DNA from: Candidatus Colwelliibacteriota bacterium
GTDB lineage: Bacteria; Patescibacteriota; Minisyncoccia; UBA6257; Colwellbacteraceae
Length of the DNA: 53,530 bases
Reading direction: 5' to 3'
NCBI GenBank assembly: GCA_028718505.1
Contig: JAQULQ010000003.1
Coordinates: 1 to 53,530, forward strand
Below the pieces are notes generated by a model. The model searched no databases. It saw only the letters and a program-made list of their open reading frames with translations, and was not told where the DNA came from. Positions 18,927 to 29,157 of the stretch are shown piece after piece. Numbering within the stretch: the stretch's first letter is position 1; each line of letters starts with the position of its first letter. The position numbers and the translations under genes were made by a program.

Positions 18927-19277
18927 ATGACAGACCACATCATAGATGCAAAAGATAAACCCCTAGGCAGACTGGCGTCCCAGATAGCTGGATTACTGCA
19001 GGGCAAAAACCTACCTGATTATGCGCCCCACAAAATTGGCGGCAACCGAGTGATAGTTAAGAACATCGGTTCTTTAAAGATAACCGGCGATAAAGCATCC
19101 CAAAAGGTTTATTATAGGCACAGCGGTAAGCCGGGGAATTTGAGACAGAGGAAATTCAGTGATGTTTTTCGAGAAACGCCCGAACGTGTTCTGATAAGTG
19201 CCGTGAAAGGCATGCTGCCGCGCAATCGGCTTCGTAACGAAAGACTAAAACTGCTTGTTATCGAAAAGAATGGCTAA
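18927..19277 (+). CDS. rplM: 50S ribosomal protein L13
   Basis: 'DAKDKPLGRLASQIAGLLQGK', 'YRHSGKPGNLR', 'AVKGMLPRNRLRNERLKLL'. Confidence 0.96.
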   Translation: MTDHIIDAKDKPLGRLASQIAGLLQGKNLPDYAPHKIGGNRVIVKNIGSLKITGDKASQKVYYRHSGKPGNLRQRKFSDVFRETPERVLISAVKGMLPRNRLRNERLKLLVIEKNG

Positions 19278-19689
19278 GAAAACCGGCTCAGATAAATATT
19301 TTGAAGGAATAGGAAGACGCAAGACCGCCGTAGCGCGCGTTCGCTTCTTGCCAGCTAGCAAGGAGTTGTTCTATCGAGTGAATGGCAAAGATTATCAGTT
19401 ATATTTTGATGTTAAGAGATTGAGTCAATTGGTGGTCGCTCCTCTTAAGGTTCTTGATGGGACCGCACGCAAAGAGTCTGCGGTGGAGGTTAAGGTGCGT
19501 GGAGGCGGGATTACAGCCCAATCTGAAGCTGTTGTTCTGGGTTTGGCCAGGGCTCTAACCAAATTTAACGAAGACTTTAAGAAAGAATTAAGAGTCATGG
19601 GATATTTAACTCGTGATTCGCGAAGAGTGGAGAGAAAGAAATTCGGCCTCAAGAAAGCCCGCCGAGCCCCGCAATGGAGGAAGAGGTAG
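19270..19689 (+). CDS. rpsI: 30S ribosomal protein S9
   Basis: 'GIGRRKTAVARVRFLP', C-terminal 'DSRRVERKKFGLKKARRAPQWRKR'. Confidence 0.96.
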   Translation: MAKKTGSDKYFEGIGRRKTAVARVRFLPASKELFYRVNGKDYQLYFDVKRLSQLVVAPLKVLDGTARKESAVEVKVRGGGITAQSEAVVLGLARALTKFNEDFKKELRVMGYLTRDSRRVERKKFGLKKARRAPQWRKR

Positions 19690-19690
19690 A

Positions 19691-20113
19691 ATGACTAGAT
19701 ATATTTTGAGGCGTAATTTGACGGTTTTTCTTCTGTCTTTTTTCGCTCTGCACTCAGCTGTTTCCGCCGGCGGTCTCTATAGATCTATGGCCTGGGTAGA
19801 TATGCCAGTGCACTTCTTAGCGGGCGTTCTCTCGGCGGCCGTTTTCTATTGGTTCTTCCAGAGATTCCCGAGCCACTTTGATGCTAGTCGGCATTTTTGG
19901 ATAACGCTTTTAATGGTTCTTGGGTGGGGGGCCCTGGTCGGTGTTGCTTGGGAATTCACAGAATTTATATACGACCTACTAGTCGCGGAATACGGCCTTA
20001 GCTTACATACCCTGCAATTTGGGTTGCGAGATACGCTCGGCGACCTTCTGTTCGACATACTAGGCGCCCTGACTTTGGCTATTTTTGTGAAGCTTCGCTA
20101 TCATAACCGGTAA
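19691..20113 (+). CDS. Small polytopic membrane protein (VanZ/DUF2238-like)
   Basis: Several TMs; 'DMPVHFLAGVLSAAVFYW', 'WEFTEFIYD', 'DTLGDLLFDILGA'. Confidence 0.6.
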   Translation: MTRYILRRNLTVFLLSFFALHSAVSAGGLYRSMAWVDMPVHFLAGVLSAAVFYWFFQRFPSHFDASRHFWITLLMVLGWGALVGVAWEFTEFIYDLLVAEYGLSLHTLQFGLRDTLGDLLFDILGALTLAIFVKLRYHNR

Positions 20114-20886
20114 TGTTTAAATCAGCGCCGTATCTATCGGTCGTTATCCCGGCCTACAACGAATCTAAGCGTTTGCCGTTAACGCTCGTGGACATTGACC
20201 GGCATCTTTCGAAAGAGGATTTTTCGTACGAGATTTTAGTTGTGAACGACGGCTCCAAAGATGATACGGCTGCCGTCGTCGAAAAACTATCCAGGCTCGT
20301 TCCCCACCTTAGGTTGGCTAGTTATGAGCCCAATCAGGGGAAAGGATATGCTGTAAAGTTCGGCATGCTCGAGGCCAGGGGTAGATACAGGCTTCTTATG
20401 GATGCGGATAATTCAACCACCGTTGATCAGTTTTCAAAGATACAGCCTTTCCTAAAAGAGGGGTATCACGTAGTCATCGGCTCGAGAGATATAAAGGGTG
20501 CTGTCGTTGACCCGCCTCAGCCTTTCTTCAAGAGAATTCTGGGTAATTTAGGCAATATCTATATACAATTGCTTTTTCTGCCGGGCATTTGGGATACGCA
20601 GTGTGGGTTTAAGTGCTTTAGCGAAGAAGTCGCCGAGAAGGTTTTCCCCCTTTCGAGAGTTAAGCGCTTTGGCTTTGATCCAGAGATATTATATCTGGCT
20701 AAAAAATTCGGCTATAAGATTAAACAAGTGCCGGTCCACTGGGTGAATGATGCCGCTTCTTTGGTCACGCTGGTGGGTGCTAATTCGTATATAAAAGTTC
20801 TTTTGGATGTTACCAAGTTGCGCTTTTGGTTCTGGTTCGATGTTTACGGACTGCGGACCGGATCCTCTAAAAATAAACCCGCATAG
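20113..20886 (+). CDS. Family 2 glycosyltransferase (dolichyl/polyprenyl-phosphate glucosyltransferase-like)
   Basis: 'LSVVIPAYNESKRLPLTL', 'LLMDADNSTTVDQF', 'DTQCGFKCF'. Confidence 0.9.
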   Translation: MFKSAPYLSVVIPAYNESKRLPLTLVDIDRHLSKEDFSYEILVVNDGSKDDTAAVVEKLSRLVPHLRLASYEPNQGKGYAVKFGMLEARGRYRLLMDADNSTTVDQFSKIQPFLKEGYHVVIGSRDIKGAVVDPPQPFFKRILGNLGNIYIQLLFLPGIWDTQCGFKCFSEEVAEKVFPLSRVKRFGFDPEILYLAKKFGYKIKQVPVHWVNDAASLVTLVGANSYIKVLLDVTKLRFWFWFDVYGLRTGSSKNKPA

Positions 20887-20950
20887 CCCCTTTGCTCCCT
20901 TTTTGTTTTTGGAGTAGAATTTACGCCTGGCCGTTCAAACAAGCCTGAAT

Positions 20951-21409
20951 ATGGAATATTTTTTAACTAAGAAGAAACTTGTACAACTTCAGGAGGAATT
21001 AGAAACTCTGAAAACCAAAGGGCGGAAGGCTATTTCTGAAGACCTGCAGACAGCCAAAGAATTGGGTGATCTCTCAGAGAACTCTGAATATATAGAAGCA
21101 CGTGAGAGACAGCAAAGAATCGAGAGAAAGATCGCGGAGCTTGAACAGACGGTCAGAAATGCGGTGGTTATTGATGAACGCGCTAAGAAAAGAGAGGCAG
21201 TAGATGTCGGTTCAACCACAGAGGTTGTGCGCGACGGCGAGAAGCTCGTTTTCTTTATTGTGGGCAGCAACGAAGCTAAACCCGAAGAGGGTTTTATCTC
21301 GAATGAATCCCCGTTGGGGTGTGCCCTGCTGGGGCATAAAGTGGGGGATAGCGTGGAGTTAAAAACTCCTCGGGGGAAATCAAGATATAAAATTGTGAAG
21401 GTGAGTTAG
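20951..21409 (+). CDS. greA: Transcription elongation factor GreA
   Basis: Coiled coil 'AKELGDLSENSEYIEARERQ', C-terminal 'ESPLGCALLGHKVGDSVEL'. Confidence 0.95.
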   Translation: MEYFLTKKKLVQLQEELETLKTKGRKAISEDLQTAKELGDLSENSEYIEARERQQRIERKIAELEQTVRNAVVIDERAKKREAVDVGSTTEVVRDGEKLVFFIVGSNEAKPEEGFISNESPLGCALLGHKVGDSVELKTPRGKSRYKIVKVS

Positions 21410-21461
21410 TGGCTTGGATATCTTCGCTCTGGGTGTGGTATTCTATGAAGGGTGTACCAAA

Positions 21462-22808
21462 ATGTTAAGCGATATCCGTAAAGAACGGCTGAAGAAGCTA
21501 GAAAAAATCAGAGAAGAGGGCATTGACCCGTATCCGGCAAGGGTTAAAGCGCGCATTTCCCTGGACGAGGCTAGCGGACGGTTTAATGCCCTAGGCCGGA
21601 GCAAGAAAAAACTCTATTTAGCGGGCAGAATAGTATCTCTGCGTGATCAGGGGAGGCTTTTCTTCTTCGACATCGATGACGGTACCGGCAAGATGCAGGT
21701 TTTTGCATCCAGGCGTGAAATGAAGCGCTTTGATCTATGGAAAGAAACTCTGGATATAGGTGATTTTGTGGGCGTAAAGGGGATGCTTTTTAAGACTAAG
21801 AGCGGGGAGAAAAGCTTAAGATGTACCAGCTTGGATATGTTAGCCAAGAGCTTGCGTCCTCTGCCCGACTATTGGTTCGGCCTCAAAGATGTTGAGGGGC
21901 GTTTTCGTAGGAGATATCTGGATCTTTTGATGAACAGGGAGGTCAAAAAGACCTTTGAGCTGCGGTCATCGGTTCTTAGGAAATTAAGAGAATTTCTATG
22001 GAAAGAGGGGTTTATAGAGGTTGAGACACCGGTTCTTCAGCCCATACCCGGAGGAGCGACGGCCAGGCCCTTCAAAACTTATCACAACGCCTTAGGTGAA
22101 GAATTTTATCTCAGAATTGCTCCGGAGCTGTATCTGAAGCGCCTTCTGGTTGGCGGTTTCAATAAAATTTTTGAGATGAGCCGTGTTTTTAGGAACGAAG
22201 GTATAGATAAGGATCACAATCCGGAGTTCACAATGCTTGAACTATACTGGACATATCAGAATTATACGGGACTGATCAAATTTACGGAGAAATTACTAAA
22301 ACCATATATCAAGAGCAGTTGGAAGAAGATAAGTTATGCCGAGGCCTTCCGCAAGTATGCCGGCCGGGAGCTAAACGGAATAAAAGACAAAGGATCAATA
22401 GACGATATTTTCAAAAGGAAAGTTCTGCCGGCACTGAAGCACCCCACTATCATTTACGGACACCCTAAGTCCATATCGCCCCTCTCGAAGCTACAGTCCG
22501 GGGGTGGGGATACCACCGAGAGATTCCAGTTCATCATCGATTCGGTGGAGATAGTCAACGGTTTTTCAGAGCTCAATGATCCTATCGACCAGCGTGAACG
22601 TATGGAATACCAAGAAAAATTATTCCGCAAAGGCAACCAAGAGGCTGCACGTATAGACAAGGACTTTTTGGAAGCCCTTGAATATGCAATGCCGCCGGCC
22701 GCCGGTTTGGGCATCGGTATAGATCGGCTGATCGCGATCATTATCGGTAGAAAATCGATCAAGGAATCCATTCTTTTTCCGACCCTCAGGACAGAAAAAA
22801 AGGATTAG
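21462..22808 (+). CDS. lysS: Lysyl-tRNA synthetase, class II
   Basis: OB domain; 'RRRYLDLLMNREVKKTFELRS', 'FIEVETPVLQPIPGGATARPF', 'AGLGIGIDRL'. Confidence 0.96.
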   Translation: MLSDIRKERLKKLEKIREEGIDPYPARVKARISLDEASGRFNALGRSKKKLYLAGRIVSLRDQGRLFFFDIDDGTGKMQVFASRREMKRFDLWKETLDIGDFVGVKGMLFKTKSGEKSLRCTSLDMLAKSLRPLPDYWFGLKDVEGRFRRRYLDLLMNREVKKTFELRSSVLRKLREFLWKEGFIEVETPVLQPIPGGATARPFKTYHNALGEEFYLRIAPELYLKRLLVGGFNKIFEMSRVFRNEGIDKDHNPEFTMLELYWTYQNYTGLIKFTEKLLKPYIKSSWKKISYAEAFRKYAGRELNGIKDKGSIDDIFKRKVLPALKHPTIIYGHPKSISPLSKLQSGGGDTTERFQFIIDSVEIVNGFSELNDPIDQRERMEYQEKLFRKGNQEAARIDKDFLEALEYAMPPAAGLGIGIDRLIAIIIGRKSIKESILFPTLRTEKKD

Positions 22809-22814
22809 CAGCAG

Positions 22815-24134
22815 ATGTTAGATATAAAATATATCCGGGAGCACGTCGATGGTCTTAAGAAGGCGATCGGGCAGAAACATATTGAACTTGACCTGGATAA
22901 ATTGCTCAAACTCGACGAAGAACGCCGTGAAATGATCGGACTGATCGATGAGTTGCGGTCAGAGCGTAAAAAAAATGCCGATGCGTCAGCGGGAGCAAGC
23001 AACGACAAAAAAGAAAAGTTTGCTCAGTCGGGCAGAGAGCTCAAAGAAAAAATCTCTAAACAAGAAGACGAACTCGCTATTCTCGAAGAGCAATTCGAAG
23101 AACTAATGGCGAAGGTACCCGTTATCCCTGCGCCCGATACTCCAGAAGGAGAGGATGACAGCGGTAATCTTGAGATTTTCCGCTCACAGGAGCCGACTAC
23201 ATTTAAGTTTATCCCGAAGGACCATATCGAGTTGGCGAGAAACTTAGACCTCATTGATTTTGAGAACGGAGCTAGGGTAAGCGGCTACCGCGGATATTAT
23301 GTCAAAAACGAAGCCGTCATGCTTCAAATGGGTCTATTGATGCACGCTCTTCAGAAAGCGATCAAGCATGGATTTAAACCCATTATCCCGCCGACATTGG
23401 TCAAAGAAGCCGTCCTTTATGGGAGCGGCTATTTCGCCGGCCGGAAATTTAATCCTGATATTGATGAAGTTTATAAGATAGCTAACGATGAAAAATCAGC
23501 CGAAGGCACTCTCAAAAAAGAGGATAAATTCCTGATAGGTACAGCTGAGCCTTCATTGTTAGCATATTTTGCCGATCAGGTGATATCCGTCGACGATCTG
23601 CCGATCAAACTTTGCGGGTTCTCGCAGTGCTATAGGAGCGAGATAGGTAGCTACGGTCGGGACACGAAAGGTCTGTACCGCGTCCACGAATTTATGAAGG
23701 TTGAATTGATAGCTATTACTCCGGCCGACATCGAGGTGGCCGATGGTCTACATAAAGAGATGGTTGATCTAGCCAAAGAACTCCACGATGACCTGGAGGT
23801 CCCTTACCGCATCATCCGCATGTGTACCGGGGCTTTGACCGCCGGTAAATATAAGCAATTTGACTATGAGGCTTGGACTCCGAGCCGGAACGGCTGGGGT
23901 GAAACTGGCTCAGCGTCTAATTTTCTTGACTGGCAAGCAAGGCGTCTGAATGTGCGTTATCGGGAGAAAGGAGGCAGCACGAGATATGTTTATATGCTGA
24001 ACGCGACGGCCTTGCCGTCCCCGCGTCCTCTTATCGCTATTCTTGAAAATCATCAAACCAAGAACGGCAGCATTAAGGTGCCGAAAACTCTCCGGCCCTA
24101 TGTCGGCAAGAAAGAGATCAAGAGAAAGGGGTAG
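22815..24134 (+). CDS. serS: Seryl-tRNA synthetase
   Basis: N-terminal coiled coil; 'LIGTAEPSLLAYFADQV', 'CYRSEIGSYGRDTKGLYRVHEF', 'NATALPSPRPLIAILENHQ'. Confidence 0.97.
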   Translation: MLDIKYIREHVDGLKKAIGQKHIELDLDKLLKLDEERREMIGLIDELRSERKKNADASAGASNDKKEKFAQSGRELKEKISKQEDELAILEEQFEELMAKVPVIPAPDTPEGEDDSGNLEIFRSQEPTTFKFIPKDHIELARNLDLIDFENGARVSGYRGYYVKNEAVMLQMGLLMHALQKAIKHGFKPIIPPTLVKEAVLYGSGYFAGRKFNPDIDEVYKIANDEKSAEGTLKKEDKFLIGTAEPSLLAYFADQVISVDDLPIKLCGFSQCYRSEIGSYGRDTKGLYRVHEFMKVELIAITPADIEVADGLHKEMVDLAKELHDDLEVPYRIIRMCTGALTAGKYKQFDYEAWTPSRNGWGETGSASNFLDWQARRLNVRYREKGGSTRYVYMLNATALPSPRPLIAILENHQTKNGSIKVPKTLRPYVGKKEIKRKG

Positions 24135-24828
24135 ACTTAGGGCGGTCTTCTTCTTGATGCTAGGACTGCTTGCGCTGGCGGGCGGATTCTATTTAGTTTA
24201 TTTCTCGAACGTCTTTAAAATTCAGGAGATAGAGATTGCTGGAAGTGAATATGTCGAAGGAGGAGGGCTGGGTCTTTCCCCGGGCGGTAACATTCTTTGG
24301 TGGGAACCGGATGTTGATCTGGCAGAACTCCCCAAGGTATCAAGCCTGAGCGTAGAGAAAAGATATTTGGAACGCAAAGTCATCATCACGCTTACATCTC
24401 GAGAACGTTATGCTATTTGGTGTGTGACTGGTGCGGATAAGTGTTTTTGGGTAGATGAGGTCGGGTTTGCTTTTAGCGAAGCACCCGACCTACAGGGGCC
24501 CCTTATTTTTCGGTTAATTAGGGATAATTCGGGCCGAGAACTTGCCTTGGGGGATAGGGTCTTGGACAGCGAGCTCTTCACCAACCTTACGGCCGCCTTT
24601 GCCTTTCTGGAGAAAATAGACGTAGACCTGCAGGAATTTAGGATAGAAGACCTCAAGTTCAAAGAAGCCGTAGCCCAGATTAAAGACGGACCAGATATAT
24701 ATTTTAGCTTGACCTTGGACCCGCACTTCGGCTTAGGGGTGGTGAGCTCCTTACGTCAAAGCGGTGAGTGGAATGTCATTAAGTACCTTGATCTAAGGGT
24801 GCCTAACCGCGCTTATTACAATGGCTAG
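24100..24828 (+). CDS. FtsQ/DivIB-like cell division protein
   Basis: Basic N-term, single TM, POTRA-like 'FKIQEIEIAGSEYV'; overlaps serS 3' end. Confidence 0.65.
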   Translation: MSARKRSRERGRLRAVFFLMLGLLALAGGFYLVYFSNVFKIQEIEIAGSEYVEGGGLGLSPGGNILWWEPDVDLAELPKVSSLSVEKRYLERKVIITLTSRERYAIWCVTGADKCFWVDEVGFAFSEAPDLQGPLIFRLIRDNSGRELALGDRVLDSELFTNLTAAFAFLEKIDVDLQEFRIEDLKFKEAVAQIKDGPDIYFSLTLDPHFGLGVVSSLRQSGEWNVIKYLDLRVPNRAYYNG

Positions 24829-26648
24829 GCGGGGCGATCTAGCTGGAAGACAAAGATAGATTTTCCCACCACGAAATCCGGGGAAGTCGGATGTTTGAGC
24901 CAAGGGTATTCGTCTGCGGCGGTGCGGTTAAACCCTGGGGTAAGCTTGCCGATTGAATTCTGGATTTGGTTAATGGATATCGCTGCCCACTTTATGTCGC
25001 TCTCAAGCGGACTGCCTTTGCTCGAATACCATTCCTCTGCTTTCTCGCCCAGGTAATACTTCGGAGACCCGCCCCCGAAGTAATTAACAGCAATTCTATC
25101 TATATTATGTTCGTCGACGAAGTTGACTAAGCGTTTGAGGTCTTGTCCCCAGTCATAATTCGAATCAACGACATACCGCCAACCGTTGTCGGTGCCTGTC
25201 GTCTCGTTAAAATACGATAGGTAATGAGGATAGGCGGTGAGCGATCCGAGGACAAACCAAATAAACATAAAAGCTATGAAAGCTAGTTTGAGCTGCTGTT
25301 TGTAGTAGTTGGTGTGAACGTACTTTTTAAGAACTCCGATCGTGAGAATATATATCAGAGGGAGGATAGGCATTAGATGTCTGAAGCCGATGTTCAGCGA
25401 GCTGGTGATGCTATAAAGTGTGTAAATGGATACAAAAACTATAGCCGAAAACTCATGTAAATTGGTGATAAGATATTCCTTAAACTTTGGTCTCCTTGCA
25501 AAGATCGCCCTGACGATGCCGTAAAGGCCGAACAGTGCCGCTATAAGTATTAATATCAGTATCGGCAGGCTTTCCTTCATAAGATACACAAGTGGAAAGT
25601 ACAGGGGACCTCCGGTGTTAGCTACTTCCCCTAAGAAGTAAATCATGTTCCCTCCTACAGACCGCTGCGTTACCATGAGAAGTCCTAACATATACTGAGA
25701 GTAGGGTCTGATCAATGGTTTATCAGCCCCCCATATTGTTAGATCCACCAGGCACCTTAGGGGATGGCACATCTGCCCCTCTGGTGTTTGGGGGGCGGGG
25801 AAGCTTTGTAGCATAGCGACGGTGTCCGCGACCTGCCTTTCGGGTGGGTAATGAATAGTTGTTAGCCAATAGACCGGATAGATAACAGCCGCCCCGATTA
25901 CGAAGATAACTATGGCTCTCCCTAAGTACCGAGCGGTCATTCTAGTAGTCTGTCTGAGAGGGTGCCCACCCGACTTGGATATTCTGCTGAGAGCGACAGC
26001 AAGACTAACAATTAAGAAGTGAAACACCAAAAGAATAGCCGAGAACTTCATTAACTGCGCGACGCCGAAAAAGATACCCGCCCAGATAAGGTTCTTCTTA
26101 GTGGGAGTGGCAAGGTATCTAGTAAAGAAGAAAAGAGAAAGAACGATACCTAGCGTTGCTCCAATATCGGTGGTTACATAATGTCCGTGAGCAAGGAAGT
26201 TAGGCGAGAGGGCGGTGGCCAAAGCCGGTAAAAGTGCCCACCAGCTTCCCATTACTTCCGCTGACCAGATATAGACTATCAAAACTAGAAGAAGCATTAG
26301 CACCATCGGTCCGATTCTGGAGACCTGGATGATTTGATCAGCATTATTTCCAGATTCATATAAGAAAAGGCGACCAGCATCCCATTGGCCGTTAACTGCC
26401 GTCTGCCAGGCCTGACTATCAGTGGGGAATTGTAAATCAAGCGCCAAAAGGGGCAGGCCCGCCATCATTTTAACCAGGGGCGGGTGTTCAGGGTTAAGCC
26501 GGTAATCAAGGTATTTAACATAGCTATAGCCGGCAGGGATGTGTGCCAGTTCGTCCATAGTAGCCGATTCCTGCCGAGAAGAGCCGATCATAAGCATTAG
26601 CGAGGCAATCAGTATCAACCCTAAGGCTATTTTGTTGAGCGAACTCAT
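24825..26648 (-). CDS. GT39-like membrane glycosyltransferase
   Basis: 'ATMDELAHIPAGYSYVKYLDYRLNPEHPPLVKMMAGLPL', many TMs, C-terminal soluble domain. Confidence 0.8.
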   Translation of the reverse strand: MSSLNKIALGLILIASLMLMIGSSRQESATMDELAHIPAGYSYVKYLDYRLNPEHPPLVKMMAGLPLLALDLQFPTDSQAWQTAVNGQWDAGRLFLYESGNNADQIIQVSRIGPMVLMLLLVLIVYIWSAEVMGSWWALLPALATALSPNFLAHGHYVTTDIGATLGIVLSLFFFTRYLATPTKKNLIWAGIFFGVAQLMKFSAILLVFHFLIVSLAVALSRISKSGGHPLRQTTRMTARYLGRAIVIFVIGAAVIYPVYWLTTIHYPPERQVADTVAMLQSFPAPQTPEGQMCHPLRCLVDLTIWGADKPLIRPYSQYMLGLLMVTQRSVGGNMIYFLGEVANTGGPLYFPLVYLMKESLPILILILIAALFGLYGIVRAIFARRPKFKEYLITNLHEFSAIVFVSIYTLYSITSSLNIGFRHLMPILPLIYILTIGVLKKYVHTNYYKQQLKLAFIAFMFIWFVLGSLTAYPHYLSYFNETTGTDNGWRYVVDSNYDWGQDLKRLVNFVDEHNIDRIAVNYFGGGSPKYYLGEKAEEWYSSKGSPLESDIKWAAISINQIQNSIGKLTPGFNRTAADEYPWLKHPTSPDFVVGKSIFVFQLDRPA

Positions 26649-26649
26649 T

Positions 26650-26664
26650 TATAATTCAATTATA
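26650..26664. promoter_or_regulatory. Compact bidirectional promoter
   Basis: TATAAT on + (26650-26655) and TATAAT on - (ATTATA 26659-26664) inside a 20-bp divergent gap between starts 26648(-) and 26669(+). Confidence 0.6.
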
Positions 26665-26668
26665 CATT

Positions 26669-26974
26669 ATGAAAGAGCTTTTTTGGACGAAACATGCCCG
26701 AGATAAAATGCGGTATTACCGTCTGCCTGAGTCGCGGGTAAGACGGGTCATCAAGTCCCACGAAAGAATAGAGGAAGGGGTTGCCGAAAACACCATTGCT
26801 CTGATGCAAAGAACGGGTTCCGGTAAAAATGAACATGAAATATGGGTGATGGTTGCCGATAAAGGGAAACAGCGGAGAGTGGTATCGGCCTGGCGGTACC
26901 CGGGGAAAACAGAACCGGGAGTATCACTTCCGGACGAGATTTTAAGAGAGTTCAGAGCGGCCGCTCTGGACTAG
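26669..26974 (+). CDS. DUF4258-like small protein (possible RelE-like fold)
   Basis: 'WTKHARDKMRYYRLPESRVRRVIKSHERIEEG' typical of DUF4258; inferred. Confidence 0.5.
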   Translation: MKELFWTKHARDKMRYYRLPESRVRRVIKSHERIEEGVAENTIALMQRTGSGKNEHEIWVMVADKGKQRRVVSAWRYPGKTEPGVSLPDEILREFRAAALD

Positions 26975-27011
26975 TCGACATCGGGTATATGTATTACGCT
27001 AAAGCGGACTG

Positions 27012-28022
27012 ATGAGCAAGATCTCTGTTGGCATAGTCGGGCTGCCGAACGTCGGCAAATCAACCCTTTTTAAAGCCCTGACACAGGTGGATGTGAATAT
27101 TGCTAATTATCCATTCGCGACGGTTAATCCAAATGTAGGTATAGTTTCCGTCCCGGATGAGCGCCTCGATAAGCTAGCTGTGCTTTCACATTCCGAAAAA
27201 AAAGTCCCGACGGTGGTTGAGTTTTATGACATTGCCGGCTTAGTCAGGGGCGCGAACCAAGGTGAAGGCCTCGGGAATAAGTTCTTGGCGCATATCCGTG
27301 AGGTCAAGATAATAGTGCATGTGGTTCGGATTTTTAAGTCAGATGAGATCATACACGTAGAGGGGTCCGTAGATGCGGTGCGCGACATAGATACTATCAA
27401 TACGGAACTGATGCTCAAGGATATGGAGACTTTAGATAGGCGGATGGCGAGCGCTGAAAAAGAGTCTAGGGCAGGCGATAAACATTCTGCCCAAAATCTG
27501 GAGATCTTAAAAAAAATAAAAACAGTGCTGGATAGCGGTAATCTGGCTATTTTTGCAGGGGAGGAGATACTCCGCGAGCCGGTCGTTACGGAGCTCGGTC
27601 TTTTGACCGCCAAACCTCAAATTCTGCTTTTGAACGGACATAAGCAAGAGGTAGAAGAAGATTTTAGGAAAATAATGAAAGAGCTTGGATTTCACTGGTT
27701 GGTGGCTGATTTAAGCAGGGACGCAGACCTGGATGAGCTTATCAGGGAATCATATCGAGCCCTTGAGCTCGTCAGTTTTTTTACCAGCGGACCCAAAGAA
27801 ACCCGCGCTTGGACTATCAGGCGGGATAGTAATGCTCCTCAGGCCGGAGGAGCTATCCATACAGATTTCGAAAGTAAATTTATCAGAGCTGAGGTTATCG
27901 CCTGGGATGCTCTTTTGAGCGCTGGAGGCTGGAATGAGGCGCGGGTGAGGGGGCTCATTCGCACCGAGGGCAAGAACTATATAGTGCAGGACGGCGATGT
28001 TCTTCTGATCCGCCATTCTTAG
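27012..28022 (+). CDS. ychF: Ribosome-binding ATPase YchF
   Basis: '[20 protein letters not shown]', '[26 protein letters not shown]', C-terminal TGS. Confidence 0.97.
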   Translation: MSKISVGIVGLPNVGKSTLFKALTQVDVNIANYPFATVNPNVGIVSVPDERLDKLAVLSHSEKKVPTVVEFYDIAGLVRGANQGEGLGNKFLAHIREVKIIVHVVRIFKSDEIIHVEGSVDAVRDIDTINTELMLKDMETLDRRMASAEKESRAGDKHSAQNLEILKKIKTVLDSGNLAIFAGEEILREPVVTELGLLTAKPQILLLNGHKQEVEEDFRKIMKELGFHWLVADLSRDADLDELIRESYRALELVSFFTSGPKETRAWTIRRDSNAPQAGGAIHTDFESKFIRAEVIAWDALLSAGGWNEARVRGLIRTEGKNYIVQDGDVLLIRHS

Positions 28023-28064
28023 AATATTGGGATACACACCTGCGTTTATGATAAAATCTAACTG

Positions 28065-28286
28065 ATGGGAACTTTGGCAGATCTCTTGGAGGATTTTGCC
28101 CCGGGTGTTCTGTGGGTCGTTTTCTTCGTGGTAATGCTTTTCACCGTAGCGGTGGCGGTAGCGCTCTCTTATCACTGGCGCGAATATGCGGTTGACTCTC
28201 ATAAGAACGATCTGATGTTCCGCGGTTATTTAATTGTCGCCGGCATATTCGCTTTTATCATGCTTATGGCAATCCTTTTCTATTAA
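28065..28286 (+). CDS. Small two-TM membrane protein
   Basis: 73 aa, two hydrophobic segments, TGaTAAAAT promoter element at its start. Confidence 0.55.
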   Translation: MGTLADLLEDFAPGVLWVVFFVVMLFTVAVAVALSYHWREYAVDSHKNDLMFRGYLIVAGIFAFIMLMAILFY

Positions 28287-28287
28287 A

Positions 28288-28812
28288 ATGGTTCTAAAAG
28301 CCGGAGAGAAAGTTATGTTTGAAATCCGTCGCCACTGGTTTGTGGTTGTTTCAGAATCTACTGCCGTTGCCCTCTTAGCCCTGATACCTTTCATAGCCTT
28401 AGGTGCCAGCAGCGCAATTCATCTTTCGCCCGAACTTTTTTACGTAATTTTGTCCCTTTGTGCGGGATGGCTTCTGATACTTTGGTCAATCTTTTTTATA
28501 ATCTGGACTAATTATTACCTGGATGTTTGGATCGTCACAGACCAGCGCATTATTGATATAGAGCAAATTACTTTATTTAACCGTGTTGTCTCTGAATTTC
28601 GTCTGGATCGCGTACAGGACGTGACCATTAAGGTTAACGGGCTGATTGCTACGCTTCTTGATTTTGGTGATATCCATGTTCAGACCGCCGGAGAGATGGA
28701 GAAATTTCTCATTAAAGGTGTTCCCAAACCCTACGTAGTGAAAGACAAGATCATAAAAGAACACGACAGGGCAATTAGATTAGCTCAGGGGCGTAATCAT
28801 GAAGGTATTTGA
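28288..28812 (+). CDS. PH domain-containing (bPH2-like) membrane protein
   Basis: Two TMs then 'YYLDVWIVTDQRIIDIEQITLFNRVVSEFRLDRVQDVTIKVNG'. Confidence 0.8.
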   Translation: MVLKAGEKVMFEIRRHWFVVVSESTAVALLALIPFIALGASSAIHLSPELFYVILSLCAGWLLILWSIFFIIWTNYYLDVWIVTDQRIIDIEQITLFNRVVSEFRLDRVQDVTIKVNGLIATLLDFGDIHVQTAGEMEKFLIKGVPKPYVVKDKIIKEHDRAIRLAQGRNHEGI

Positions 28813-28821
28813 TATTAAAAT

Positions 28822-29154
28822 ATGGGCAAAAACAGCGAACTGAGAGGACAACGAAATTTCGAGGGGGAAGAAAGTGAGAGCGAACCGGTTTTGGTTAAGC
28901 TAGAAAAACCAGATGAAGATGGTAATTTTTGGGCAGTCTCTCTACGGGACAAGAGGGATCGGATAAAGTTCGGTCTTTCTCCAGATAAAACTAGGCTCCT
29001 TATCATTGCAGAAGAGGGTTTTCTACAGCCCAATGAGCGTCAGCAAGCTTTCAAGTTTGCTTCGGGTGTACTCTTTGAGGCTGAGGAGACCGGTAGATTT
29101 AGGCCTAAACAACAAACGCCCGTTCAGGAAAACCAGGCCGAGTTCCCGATTTAG
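28822..29154 (+). CDS. Hypothetical protein
   Basis: 110 aa ORF, charged termini, no recognisable motif. Confidence 0.45.
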   Translation: MGKNSELRGQRNFEGEESESEPVLVKLEKPDEDGNFWAVSLRDKRDRIKFGLSPDKTRLLIIAEEGFLQPNERQQAFKFASGVLFEAEETGRFRPKQQTPVQENQAEFPI

Positions 29155-29157
29155 GAC

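Noticed and set aside
20886-20950. Rho-independent terminator between the GT2 gene and greA
   Set aside because: Only a 4-bp CTCC/GGAG pairing around a T-rich loop; the T-run is in the loop rather than after the stem.
26669-26974. Toxin-antitoxin system around the DUF4258-like gene
   Set aside because: No antitoxin-like partner adjacent; neighbours are a GT39-like gene and ychF.
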